A stretch of 64,000 bases of DNA, from positions 896,923 through 960,922 of the forward strand of contig JADCRB010000106.1 in NCBI GenBank assembly GCA_021464245.1, read 5' to 3'. The notes under the pieces were generated by a model. It was not told the origin of the DNA. It saw only the letters and a list, made by a program, of their open reading frames with translations, and ran no database searches. Shown piece by piece: positions 11,301 to 21,676 of this stretch; positions within the stretch are counted from its first letter, which is position 1; each line of letters begins with the position of its first letter. Position numbers and translations under genes: made by a program. The DNA is from Carallia brachiata. Lineage: Eukaryota; Streptophyta; Magnoliopsida; Malpighiales; Rhizophoraceae.

Positions 11301-12834
11301 AGACTACGTCATTCAATATAAAAAAGGATCTGAGAACCGAGCAGCGGATGCGTTGTCACGAAAAGAGGAAGGAAGCTGTCTTGCGGTCACTTCCATTGTT
11401 CCTCAATGGTAGAAGAAGTCATGGCTAGCTATGAGGGTGATGACTTGCTGCCAGAATTGATTTCGAAAGCGACAGAAGCTACTTCGGTGCAATCAAGGTA
11501 TAGCTTTGAACGTGGTCTATTGAGAAGGAAGGGACGGATCTATATCGGAAACAATGGGGAGTTGCGCATCCGCCTCATTAAAACCATGCATGATTCAGCC
11601 ATAGGGGGGCATTCGGGTGTACGAGCTTCTCTTGCCAAGCTCAAACAATTCTTTTATTGGCCGAAAATGAAAAACAGTGTCCAACAATGGATTAAAAATT
11701 GTGAAGTGTGCCAACGTTGCAAGACGGAAACTGTGCCGTATCCCGGATTACTACAGCCCCTTCCGATTCCTGACCGAGCTTGGGTTCACATCTCCATGGA
11801 CTTCATAGAGGGCCTGCCGAACTCTGAAGGTAAAAATGTTATTTGGGTAGTGGTCGATCGTTATACCAAATCAGCTCATTTCTTGGGACTTAGCCATCCT
11901 TTTACTGCTCCTCAAGTTGCAAGACTATTCCTTGAAAACACATATAAGTTGCATGGTATGCCTCAGTCAATCGTATCAGACCGAGATCGAATCTTCACAA
12001 GTGAGTTCTGGCGGGAGCTTTTTCGACTAGAAGGAACGAAATTACATCTCAGTTCCGCATACCACCCCAATCCGATGGCCAAACCGAACGTCTTAATCAT
12101 TGTCTTGAGAGCTATTTACGTTGTATGTGCTTCATGCGCCCAAGCAGTGGTTTAAATGGCTTCCCTTAGCCGAATGGTCGTATAATTCTACCCACCACAC
12201 TGCCATAAATATGACACCTTATGAGGCTTTATACAGGCAGCCACCTCCTCAATTGACAATGCTTCCAGCAGCAAGCACTAAGGTCGCCACATTGGCAGAA
12301 TTCTTGAAGGAACGACAAGTTCTCTCTTCACTCTTGAGGGAGCAGCTACAACGCGCTCAACAGCGAATGAAATTTTATGCTGACCAGCACCGAAGCGAGA
12401 GGATGTTTGAAGTGGGGATGGTTTATTTAAAGCTACAACCGTATAAGCAATCCTCATTCGCTGTGCGTTCCAATCTTAAATTGGCTTCCAAGTTTTATGG
12501 TCCATATCCGGTGATTGCACGGGTCAGAACGGTGGCTTATAAATTGCAACTTCCTCCAGGCATCTTGGTCCACCTGGTGTTCCACGTATCACTTTTAAAG
12601 AAGGCAGTGGGTCAACATGTGATGGTTTCTCCGAAGCTACCTGAAGTGAATGAAGGAGGACAATTCAAGGTTGCTCCACAAGCCATTTTGGGCAGGAGAA
12701 TGGTCAAGAGGAACAACAAGCCCGTCATTCAAGTTCTAGTTCATTGGGTGAGCATGACTGCTGAAGAAGCAACTTGGGAAGACTTTTCTGTTATGGAATC
12801 GCAATTTCCAGATTTCGTTTTTGACAGTCCTTGA
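8333..12834 (+). pseudogene. gag-pol polyprotein, broken, copy 1
   Basis: A single ancestral frame starts at ATG 8,333. Readable parts: gag (to about 9,200), zinc knuckle CFRCGDKYTLGHQC, aspartic protease LIDSGSTHSFLD, RT ([18 protein letters not shown]), RNase H (VEADACEAGMGAVL), integrase with the H-H-C-C finger (CEVCQRC) and catalytic Asp residues, and a chromodomain-like tail ending at TGA 12,834. Lesions include TAG at 8,390-8,392, frameshifts near 9,180, 10,281, 10,595, 11,196, 11,407 and 12,067, and a 3-base net loss near 10,133-10,196. The RT FDD motif lies at a frameshift. It cannot make a full polyprotein. Confidence 0.92.
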
Positions 12835-12850
12835 GGACAAGGACTTGCTG

Positions 12851-12862
12851 AGCAGGGGAAGA
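12851..12862 (+). other. Polypurine tract, copy 1
   Basis: AGCAGGGGAAGA directly before the 3' LTR; the plus-strand primer site of LTR elements. Confidence 0.85.
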
Positions 12863-13219
12863 TGTTAGGATCCACTGGTATGGAAGGGTCTAGCCTCATA
12901 TCTTGCAGTCAACGGAGCCCAAGCCCAAGTAGTAGTCCTAGTTAAATAAGATCAGTCCAAGTGAATTCGGGAAATGTTGCTGTAATTATCCTTTTGTTAT
13001 TTCTGTTTGTCGTAATTATCCTTATCCTGTTTCTGTTTGTTCAATTTCAATTCTGGTAGTGCCGACTCTGATCTCTTCGAGTCACCATATAAGCTTGTAA
13101 GGAGGAAGAAGTTGGCTATGAGAAAATAATGATTATTCTGCTCTAAGTTTTTCTCTTTTCTTTTATCCAGTTCTTCTCCTTCTATTCTATTCCTCTCCTT
13201 CTTTCTTTTGATCCTTACA
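12863..13219 (+). repeat. 3' LTR, copy 1
   Basis: 357 bp. It has 3'-type bases GGTCTAGCC and CAACGGAG, and lacks the 9-bp TTGTTATTT duplication of the 5' LTR. These differences are shared by all three 3' LTRs, so they predate duplication of the locus. Confidence 0.93.
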
Positions 13220-13226
13220 GGTAAGC
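13205..13226 (+). promoter_or_regulatory. LTR-made composite splice site (CAG|GTAAGC), copy 1
   Basis: The 3' LTR ends in a long pyrimidine run and CTTACA. The first base of the GGTAA target duplication adds G, giving CTTACAG|GTAAGC: an acceptor immediately followed by a donor. This is the layout of a zero-length-exon recursive splice site. Splicing from GTAATG at 7,897 to this AG would rebuild AAAG|GTAAGC. It is seen in sequence; use is not shown. Confidence 0.5.
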
Positions 13227-13997
13227 TATAATCTCTGTTTTGTAGAGATTTTTCCATTTTGCTTTTTGAATACTTGATTGGCTTTTTGTCCCATGTTGTC
13301 TTGCTGAGTACTGACAATTCTGACTCATGTTAGCTTGGAAACCCTGAGATGAGAATGTAAAGGGCCCTGATAGTTTCATAATGGAGATTAAAATAAAGGA
13401 AAATGGCTCTGAATCAAGTTTTCCCTGCTCTGAAAATTGCTGCAGCTGCTAGGTTATGGATTGTTTTGCATACTAAATGAATACTTTGATCAAATCTAAT
13501 GTATTTTGGGTCCATTTGTTTGCTGAAAAATAATTTGTTTTAGTAAAATATTTGTTCAGTAAAATTTTTGCAGGAAAAATAAATTATTTTCTGTTGTTTG
13601 ACTGTGATGCTGAAAAATTTTTCCGTTTGTTTGCTGGAATATCTGTGGCTTGTTTATGGAGTGAGGGCACGATTGCATTCTGTCAGCTGTGAACATATTC
13701 GCAGCCTTGATCACCTTACAAAGACAACCTATTGTGTGTGTGTGTGTGTATCATCTAAAACTTGTCAAACAGTTGCTCCATTTGTCATGATGGATATACA
13801 ATCTCATGTTGGCCCTTTACCTGGAAACTTTTAGAAGAGTAATTTTGCTGGCGTCATAGTAAATGAAGCGTACATTTGTTGAGAATAAGTCTTGCCTGAT
13901 CTGGGATAAACACGAGGCCTTGACACTTATGTTGCTATTCTGCGGGAACCAGGTTTTCCAAATGATATTGTTCATGGAACACCTCATTCTTGAGTGA
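13225..13997 (+). other. Intron-like DNA after the retrotransposon
   Basis: Equivalent of 846-1,625, with tttgtagagat instead of tttgtatgagagat. It includes a (TG)n run at about 13,733-13,749. No gene is seen. Confidence 0.4.
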
Positions 13998-14143
13998 GAA
14001 CGGTTGCATTTGTCTGCTGAATATGAGATGAAGAATGGGATATTCCGGGTGAAGGATGCTGGAGATTCTTCTGATGAAAACTGGCTACAGAGATGTCACA
14101 ATTTGGTGATTCCGACTGTGAAGAAGACACATACTGCAAGTAG
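13998..14143 (+). pseudogene. Exon-like acidic ORF, frameshifted copy
   Basis: Homologue of 1,626-1,772. One T is missing at about 14,082 (gaaaactggc against gaaaacttggc), which breaks the SSDENLATE frame. It otherwise matches the 46,886-47,032 copy. Confidence 0.35.
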
Positions 14144-15198
14144 AGGATGTTTTACAGAATAGACATCAAGTTAGGAAAAAGAAATCCAAGGTTAATTTAT
14201 GTCTTCTTCGCCATTGCAGGCTTGATTTCTTTATCAATTGCTGAATTCATGGATTAGATTTTCATTTTGCTGTTTTTTATTTAACATGTCATAGTTATGC
14301 CTACCTCTTATGGCACCAGATTGAAAGGTACCAATTGATATCTAGAATTGAATATGAGAAAATTGGGATCTAAACCCAAATATAGCGTAGAAGCATTGTA
14401 CTATGCAGATTAAGTCATGGGAAATGACAGCTTTATTCGGATTTTTAAACACTTGATTTGAAGCTTAAAGTAAGACTTGTCCAGGTTTTTTTGGAATGGA
14501 AATAGACCGAGGAGCTGAAGTGTGAGTTTAGGACAAGCTGGTAGTATTTAGAAATCGGTGAGTGGCGAAACTAGAAATATATGTAGAGTCATTGAGACTT
14601 TAGAATAGAAATTAGGACAACTGATGCGTAAATGACTGTTTTTGAGACAAATAAAGAATTAACCAGTGTCCTGTTCAGACCGCTTTAAGCATACAGCGGC
14701 TAAACAGAGTTTGTTATGTATGCAACCATTGGATTTCCTTCTTTGCTGGCCATTATTTACAAATTATTGAAGATTAAGATGCATGATGTACTTTGTTTAA
14801 GTGGAGAGTTGGTTCTTCTTTCCTTAAATACCACAAGAGAATTTCTTTTGCTTCTTGTGACAGATTTCTTTTGCGGCATCTGAGTTTCCTTATACTTATT
14901 TTAGTATGGAAATTTTCTTGAAAAGGCCCTGGAAGATCTTATATGAGAAGCCACCTCAGGATAGAAATAAAAGCTGGACAATATGCCCACATGGATTTCC
15001 ACAATGATAGATATATACATGGCCGTATTAATTACAAACACGGCCCATCACCAATGCACAATACTATTAACAACCGAGAAGGAAATGCTAAGAGCAAGCA
15101 CACACACACATACACAGACACACGTGTGTCTATATAAATACATATATACAACTGGAGCCATCATGCAGCAGCTAATAGGACGCGTTGATTCTCGAAAT
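14144..15198. other. Spacer before protease copy 2
   Basis: Same content as 1,773-2,834. It includes the in-frame piece KRPWKILYEKPPQDRN-like near 14,925 and a CA run near 15,100. No gene is supported. Confidence 0.5.
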
Positions 15199-15745
15199 TC
15201 ATGCTGTAGGGTAAGATGCTTGCATAGCAATTCCACAAAGTCCTTCCTTTGCATCAATATCTCTTTGCATCCTTATGTAGCCTTCTTCACCCCATTGCGT
15301 GCCCCATGAGTTCTTCACCAGCCAATACTTCATTCCGCTGCTTTCTCCGTAGCCAATAGCTGCAACACCGTGGTCCAGATCAGTGCCACAATCTCCCGTA
15401 AAGATGCCACTTTGGTAGAATTGGAATTGGGACCCTCCTGCATCAATGGCAACAGCAACTGGTTGCTTTGTAACTGCTTTCAACAATGCAGCTTCGTTGT
15501 TAGCTGGCACATCTTCGTATCCAGTTATTTTCGTGCGTGGTTGGATTCCTTGTTGGCGTTACAGTTGCCATCGGCTCCATTATAGGGGTAGTTAGTCTCA
15601 GTCGTCAGTCCACCGTTATTTATAATGAATTTGAAGGCATCATCCATCAAACCGCCTTCGCAGCCTTGATCATCTCCTTTTGTATCGCAGTCTACAAGTT
15701 CTTGTTCGGAAAGCGAGATTAATTTGTCAGTCGTTAGCTGAGTAA
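14750..15745. repeat. Partial tandem unit ending at a 1-base gap
   Basis: About 1 kb from the start of a further unit, cut off inside exon 2 of the protease. The sequence after the single N (15,747-16,743) repeats the same segment with only a few differences. This looks like two overlapping contig ends that were not merged rather than a real extra copy. Confidence 0.75.
15199..15745 (-). pseudogene. SAG12/SAG39-like cysteine protease, exon 2 fragment (copy 2)
   Basis: The C-terminal part of the C1A protease reads through [11 protein letters not shown] (catalytic His) and [13 protein letters not shown] (catalytic Asn) to QASYPTA and stop. One C is missing near 15,534, which shifts the frame upstream. 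The sequence stops at the 1-base gap before the catalytic Cys and exon 1. The next contig repeats this segment, so it is probably an unmerged contig end. Confidence 0.8.
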
Positions 15746-15746
15746 N
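15746..15746. other. Single-N gap (contig join)
   Basis: There is one N between gctgagtaa and ccattattta. The sequence jumps back about 1 kb in unit phase at this base, so it marks an assembly join, not an ambiguous base inside continuous DNA. Confidence 0.9.
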
Positions 15747-16195
15747 CCATTATTTACAAATTATTGAAGATTAAGATGCATGAGGTACTTTGTTTAAGTG
15801 GAGAGTTGGTTCTTCTTTCCTTAAATACCACAAGAGAATTTCTTTTGCTTCTTGTGACAGATTTCTTTTGCGGCATCTGAGTTTCCTTATACTTATTTTA
15901 GTATGGAAATTTTCTTGAAAAGGCACTGGAAGATCTTATATGAGAAGCCACCTCAGGATAAAAATAAAAGCTGGACAATATGCCCACATGGATTTCCACA
16001 ATGATAGATATACACATGGCCGTATTAATTACAAACACGGCCCATCACCAATGCACAATACTATTAACAACCGAGAAGGAAATGCTAAGAGCAAGCACAC
16101 ACACACGTACACAGACACACATGTGTCTATATAAATACATATATACAACTGGAGCCATCATGCAGCAGCTAATAGGACGCGTTGATTCTCGAAAT
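15747..16195. other. Spacer at contig start, 3' side of protease copy 3
   Basis: Begins CCATTATTTAC immediately after the gap. It holds the KRHWKILYEKPPQDKN-like piece and a CA run near 16,096. It is nearly identical to 28,126-28,574. Confidence 0.5.
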
Positions 16196-17313
16196 TCATG
16201 TTGTAGGGTAAGATGCTTGCATAGCAATTCCACAAAGTCCTTCCTTTGCATCAATATCTCTTTGCATCCTTATGTACCCTTCTTCACCCCATTGCGTGCC
16301 CCATGAGTTCTTCACCAGCCAATACTTTATTCTGTTGCTTTCTCCATAGCCAATAGCTGCAACGCCATGGTCCAGATCAGTGCCACAATCTCCCGTAAAG
16401 ATTCCACTTTCGTAGAATTGGAATTGGGAGCCTCCTGCATCAATGGCAACAGCAACTGGTTGCTTTGTAACTGCTTTCAACAAAGCTGCTTCGTTGTTAG
16501 CTGGCACATCTTCGTATCCAGTTATTTTTGCTGCGTGGTTGGATTCCTTGTTGGCGTTACAGTTGCCATCGGCTCCATTATAGGGGTAGTTAGTCTCAGT
16601 CGTCAGTCCACCGTTGTTTATAATGAATTTGAAGGCATCATCCATTAAACCACCTTCGCAGCCTTGATCATCTCCTTTTGTGTCACAGTCTACAAGTTCT
16701 TGTTCGGAAAGCGAGATTAATTTGTCAGTCGTTAGCTGAGTAATTCCTTCCATGGCTGCCACTGCTGAAAATGCCCAGCAAGATCCTGTGTTTTTGATTC
16801 ATTAATAGAGATTAAGTATTGGCATATATAAAGCTTGTAGATCTAGCCAAGGTCTGAAATAATAAAAAGTTAGGACTTACCACATTGGCCTTGATTCTTG
16901 ATGGGTGTTACAGCTCCTTTTTGCCTCCAGTCCATGGAAGCTGGCGCTGCAGTAACATTCTCATATCGGAATGGACCTGCCTGAGCTGAACACATGTGAC
17001 CTTTAAATCTATTTCTCGAGTTTTTGAATTCTTCATTTGTTAGGTCTGCAAACTGATTAATTCCAAGCTTGTAAGGCTTGTTTCCAGCAGCATTAAACGA
17101 TTCTATGAATGCTACATTCTGCTTGAAAATCTTGTAGCGCATCTCCTTCTCATTGTTGTCCTTATAGACGCGTCCGTTACGGGCCATCCACTCCTCGTGC
17201 CTCTGATGCATTATTGCATCTTCAAGAGTACGGGCTGCAGATTGAGATGCCAAAGCTAGCATAATGAATATGAAGGCAAAAAGAATGCTTTGGTTTTGAG
17301 TTTTGAACTCCAT
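16196..17313 (-). CDS. SAG12/SAG39-like papain-type cysteine protease, intact (copy 3)
   Basis: Two exons: 16,881-17,313 and 16,196-16,785, with a 95-base GT-AG intron that splits the Gly codon before the active-site Ser-Cys. The product is 340 residues, the usual family length: signal peptide (about 1-27), I29 inhibitor prodomain with the ERFNIN pattern (about 58-73) and [11 protein letters not shown], then the mature C1A domain with Cys147, His284 and Asn304, plus GCEGG and NSWG. I chose the ATG at 17,313, which begins MEFK and gives a clean signal peptide, over one 43 bases upstream that lies near the likely cap site. Such enzymes act in vacuoles or senescence-associated bodies in protein breakdown. 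Confidence 0.92.
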
Positions 17314-18590
17314 TGTAATTGTAAGTATATTGAACTGAGAATGTAAAGCAGGGCACATGGATTCTGCATTGCTTCTGGGCTTTTATACAGAAGCTTCTCC
17401 TATAATGTTCACTATGTTACAAATTAGGATATTCATTTCATGTTTGCGTGGACCAAAAATACTTTTGATTGGGCTCCCAAAATTGTTGTGATTTTATTTG
17501 TCTCTTTATATGATATGATGACCTATGTTCTGTTATCTTGATTACTTGTGGAACTGCTTAACTGATAAATTAATCTGTTTTGCATGTAGACAGAGGGCTT
17601 TCCCTATAGAAAAATAATAACTGTAAGTACTGCTCTTAACGTGCCGTTTCGTTTGTTTTTTATGGGCATTGTGTTGGCGAACGATCAAAAGATTACAAAT
17701 TGGTTGCCGTATCAGAAGCTCCTTTTGGCCCATCAGAAAAAGAGCCGTACTGAAGTTTACATAACAAGAGCACTGTGCAGTATTCACGTCATGCATCCAT
17801 GCGTACGAAAAAGGATTTAGTTTGATTACGTAAGTATATTCTGTGAGATAATTAAGAAGAACGTAATCTATTTAATAATACTTAAAAGTTTGTTTGTTTT
17901 CTTTTTTTTTCTTCTCAAATTTAATATATCTTTTACGATTTGACGATTTATATTATTACATATTTATAGTGTGCCTTTTTATTTGTCACCAACAATATAA
18001 TTTGATAAGTTTGCTCTAGAACTTCAGAGAAAGCCTAATAAAATCTTGACCTTTCATTATAATTAAATGGAACAATTAGAGATAAACCAAAAAAAATCAT
18101 TAAAATGATATTTATGATTCAAATACACAAGTTAATATCTTTTACTTCCACTTCCTTTTTTCCTTTAAATTCAAATTGTTTTTCTTTTTTTTTTTTGTCT
18201 CTTTTTTTCCCTTTTTGGGATTATATTCTTTTAGATCATTAAGATCTTAAATTCCCCCCCCCCCCAAAAAAAAAAAACTCATATAAGTGTCAAAAAAAAA
18301 AAAAAAAGAGAGCCTATCTTGTACTCGTTCTACGCCATTTATTTATCAAGTTACGCATTTGAAACAAATAAAGGTGAGTGAACAAAAAAATATTGAAAAC
18401 AAAACCCATATCTTCATATACATCATTCATTCGTAATAAATGGTCAAAGATTTTATCGTTATCCTCTCGAGTTAAGGACCTAATCGAGTAAGAAAATCCT
18501 TAATTGGCATCATGATTAAATTTTCCATTAATCATGGTCGCCGCAATAATAGCACATGAGTTCGAAAATTTAGTTTTGGTTTAACTGTGG
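17314..18590 (-). other. 5' flank of protease copy 3
   Basis: Promoter-side DNA of the intact protease: TATA box, a TTGACC W-box-like site near 18,046, T-rich runs, and a poly-C/poly-A tract at 18,254-18,277. No ORF is convincing. It is very close to the flanks at 29,693 and 36,845. Confidence 0.45.
17380..17388 (-). promoter_or_regulatory. TATA box of protease copy 3
   Basis: Reads GTATAAAAG on the minus strand, 67 bases upstream of the chosen ATG. That leaves a short leader of about 35-40 bases if initiation is about 30 bases downstream. Confidence 0.6.
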
Positions 18591-18990
18591 ACACGTGTTA
18601 TGGGTCAGGCTGCAAAGAGTTTGGGCCAAAAAGATTACGAAGTTTAAATCCGGCCCAACCTCGGTCTAGCCCAATTTTGGCAAATTCTAGTCCATTTCGA
18701 TAGGATTTTTGAGCCAACGTCACAAAGATTCCCCGTTCATCGGCTGTGCACACTCTTTGGTTCCGAACATCTTGCGGGATTCTGGAAAACATGCTAGCCA
18801 TCAGGAACCTATAAATGGAAGCACAGCATTTTTGAGCACGTTTCCAAGGCCTTCAATCAATCCAAGCTTTATCGTAGAAGCATTCGAGGCAGGCGATTGC
18901 GAGATGTTAATTAAAACTCTCGGGCCTCCATTAGCAGTAGTTACTCATAGCTGCTACTAAGAGAGAGATTGTCTGCAGCAATTTTACCGA
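18591..18990 (+). promoter_or_regulatory. Promoter-like block: G-box and TATA box
   Basis: CACGTG at 18,592-18,597 and TATAAAT at 18,810-18,816, with the same spacing as in the other units, then the short MLIKTLGPPL ORF. See the block at 5,236 for alternatives. Confidence 0.35.
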
Positions 18991-19107
18991 AAGTAATCAT
19001 CACGTATTTTATATGTTTACTTTCTATTTTTCTTCTTTTACACATTGTTCTGATTTTATCATGCAATGCGGCGCGATATAAATCGTCTGATCATGTGGTT
19101 AATGTAG

Positions 19108-19550
19108 GAAATAGAACCTCGGAAAGATCTTCCTCCAGCACTTGCGGCCTCTTTACACGCTACGGCTTCCATTCCGTCATATGATGGGCTATCCAGTATC
19201 TCATTACCTGCAGAACCTGCTGACACCCCAACCTCAGTGGGCCATGCAACGGAGACCAAATTCTTCCCAATGTATGAGAGGGATGTCTCAACATGCAAGT
19301 GGCTCCCTTGTATCACTAATGAGCCAGGGAGCACAGCAAGTTTCTCCTTCCCTTTGAACAAAACTTGGATTCCTCTGCAAGAGAAATCATGTGGGTATGA
19401 GCCATCAAGAGTTCACAATTTTAGACTGCCACCAGCTAGTTCAGTAAGCATGAATTCTCATCATAGGCCTGCTTCGGTTGGGCCGATTCTGCTTTATTTG
19501 TTACAAGAGGCGATTTTTCTAAGCGTCAGCGTGGACAAGCAGAACAATAG
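19108..19550 (+). pseudogene. Ser/Pro-rich coding-like exon, frameshifted copy
   Basis: Homologue of 5,753-6,196 but 443 bases long. An extra A (gagaccaaattc) and a rearranged ctctgcaagagaaatc stretch break the frame; the tail and TAG remain. The second exon-like piece follows at 19,650-19,758. It is probably non-functional unless the indels are consensus errors. Confidence 0.4.
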
Positions 19551-19758
19551 GTTTTAGCTATATTTAACTGTAGGTATTGCCAGAAAAATGAATTACATAG
19601 GCATTTGGGCAATACTGTAACATATTTCTGATTTTGTTCTTTTTATTAGGAAGAATGTCATTCCTCTGCAGGAAGTGACACATCCATCTGGCAACTCTTT
19701 TGTATCCCCAAAGAGGAGACTGTGGTGGAGACAAGTCATTGCCTTAAACCCTGGATAA

Positions 19759-20357
19759 TTTTATGACGAGGGCAGTTACATGTTTTGATTATTTTCTCTT
19801 GAAATTCATTTCAGACGAAATTATAATTGTTATTTTTTAAATATAAAAATAATAAATATTTTAAAAATATTAATTCTAATTTAAAAAATGACAATCTCAA
19901 TTTCACTCAATACAAAATTCGACACATAAATTACAGAGATATCAACTTTTATTCTTTTATAATACCCCAAAAATTTGGTGTCGGTGTTGAATGGCACTTT
20001 TTGCCAAATAACGGAAAGGATACAAAGCCGCAGCCGTAGAAAAAGTTAGACGTGAAATTGACCGGATGCTTTTCTCTTTTATAAAAAACGAAAGTGTTTC
20101 TTATCTATGTTTTTGTTGCTAAAAGAAAGTCAGACCATTGTACAGTGTTAACTTTGTATTTTACTTTTTAATTATATCAGCCAAATAATGTATGATTATG
20201 TGTATTATTTGATAAGAAATACAAGTAAAATTAATAAAAAAAATAATATAAATAAAATAAATAAATTATGTGAATTAATGTCTAAAACTTGTAAGGTACT
20301 GTCCTTAATGATTCAGTCTTTAAAGTTCATAAAAATGAATAATGATTATACTGACTA
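19759..20357. other. AT-rich spacer
   Basis: AT-rich DNA equivalent to 6,405-7,004. No gene or RNA is recognised. Confidence 0.6.
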
Positions 20358-20690
20358 GATTGACGAAAAGTCCGAATGATCTCAAAAATAGCAAAATTAG
20401 CAAAGAAGTATGTGCAGAAGAAGAGTATTTAAAAGAGGAAGAGATAAGTATATGCTAGATTGACCGAAAAATAATGGTATGAATAGTCTCAAAAATAACA
20501 AAATACAGTAGAGAAATATGTGTAGGATGAGGAGATAAGTATCTGCAGCAGAAAGTGAAGAAGAGTATCTAAAGAAGGAGGAAGGAGGTGCTAGATTGAC
20601 TGGATGCAGCAGAGAAGTACCGGACGAAGAGTATAAGAGGAGATAAGTATGTGGAGGAAGAAGAGTATATCTGAAGAAGGAGGAGATGCT
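20358..20690. repeat. GATTGACCG minisatellite
   Basis: Degenerate units start at about 20,358, 20,458 and 20,594. They have several 1-base losses relative to 7,005-7,340. Confidence 0.7.
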
Positions 20691-21109
20691 CCTGAGACTG
20701 AGTTGCGCAAGATTTTTTATAAATTTTTTTTTTATGAAACGTAAGACATATATAATTTATAAACAAATGATATAATTTTTTTTATTTTATGTGAAATTTT
20801 AATATATATATATATATCTTTTTATTAAGCATTACTTAACACTTTTTTTTTCATATGAAATTTAAAATTTTTAAAATATTCTTTATTCTTTCAACATTAT
20901 TTGGTGCGGTGGGTTCAAGAAAAAAAAAAAAAAAAGCGTGTCATCTCGCCTAAAACCCCAATCACAACAGCCCTGTTTTATTTTGCCAACGGCTTAAATT
21001 TACGATTCAAATTGAGATTAACTCCCCCAAGACTTTAAAAAAATATGAATGAGACACCCTCAAATTATGAATTTTATGATTGAGCTGTGAATCCCCAAAT
21101 TATTGACAG
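20691..21109. other. AT-rich spacer before the acidic exon
   Basis: Equivalent to 7,341-7,765: TA-rich and poly-A runs ending in the TTATTGACAG acceptor-like site. Confidence 0.55.
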
Positions 21110-21240
21110 GAAGTTATCGGGAAAAGACATTATTGTTAGATGGTGCTGACTCAGAGGAAGAAGAACAGAGCAGGGGAAGGCGCAGAAACAGGGAGAAGCC
21201 GATTCCATTATCTTTGTTGAGAAAAGCATCGGTATTAAAG
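21110..21240 (+). other. Acidic/basic exon next to retrotransposon copy 2
   Basis: 131-base open exon, same reading as 7,766-7,896. It ends AAAG|GTAATG with the element starting four bases after the exon. The frame is intact. Confidence 0.5.
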
Positions 21241-21244
21241 GTAA

Positions 21245-21610
21245 TGTTAGGATCCACTGGTATGGAAGGGTCCAGCCTCATATCTTGCAGTCTACAAAGC
21301 CCAAGCCCAAGTAGTAGTCCTAGTTAAATAAGATCAGTCCAAGTGAATTCGGGAAATGTTGCTGTAATTATCCTTTTGTTATTTTTGTTATTTCTGTTTG
21401 TCGTAATTATCCTTATCCTGTTTCCGTTTGTTCAATTTCAATTCTGGTAGTGCCGACTCTGATCTCTTCAGTCACCATATAAGCTTGTAAGGAGGAAGAA
21501 GTTGGCTATGGGAAAAATAATGATTATTCTGCTCTAAGATTTTCTCTTTTCTTTTATCCAGTTCTTCTCCTTCTATTCTATTCCTCTCCTTCTTTCTTTT
21601 GATCCTTACA
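21245..21610 (+). repeat. 5' LTR, copy 2
   Basis: TGTTAGGATCC to CCTTACA, 366 bp, with a CATATAAG TATA-like site and a pyrimidine-rich end. Confidence 0.93.
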
Positions 21611-21613
21611 ATC

Positions 21614-21625
21614 TGGTATCAGAGC
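21614..21625 (+). other. Primer-binding site (tRNA-iMet), copy 2
   Basis: TGGTATCAGAGC three bases after the LTR. Confidence 0.93.
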
Positions 21626-21676
21626 ACCGATCTGTCGGTACTTCGTTCCACTCTGGCAAAGAAACACTCATCAAAC

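Larger units (their letters stand above)
7901..13219 (+). mobile_element. Ty3/gypsy chromovirus, Reina-like, copy 1
   Basis: 5.32-kb LTR retrotransposon, TG...CA ends, flanked by 5-bp duplications GGTAA (7,896-7,900 and 13,220-13,224). LTRs are 366 and 357 bp. It has an initiator-Met tRNA primer site, one gag-pol region in the order gag, zinc knuckle, protease, RT, RNase H, integrase, chromodomain-like tail, and a purine tract. Order and tail make it a chromovirus; small size and short LTRs fit the Reina clade. Pol is broken at many sites. It shares its insertion base and LTR differences with copies 2 and 3, so it was duplicated with the locus. Confidence 0.93.

Noticed and set aside
8333..12834. 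Endogenous plant pararetrovirus
   Set aside because: LTRs, target duplication, integrase and chromodomain-like tail define an LTR retrotransposon; no movement or coat protein signature is seen.
15199..15745. A distinct third protease gene
   Set aside because: It stops at the 1-base gap and is repeated directly afterwards; best explained by overlapping contig ends.
16367..16648. 93-codon plus-strand ORF opposite the protease (and its copies)
   Set aside because: Antisense shadow of exon 2; the minus frame has the complete protease motifs.
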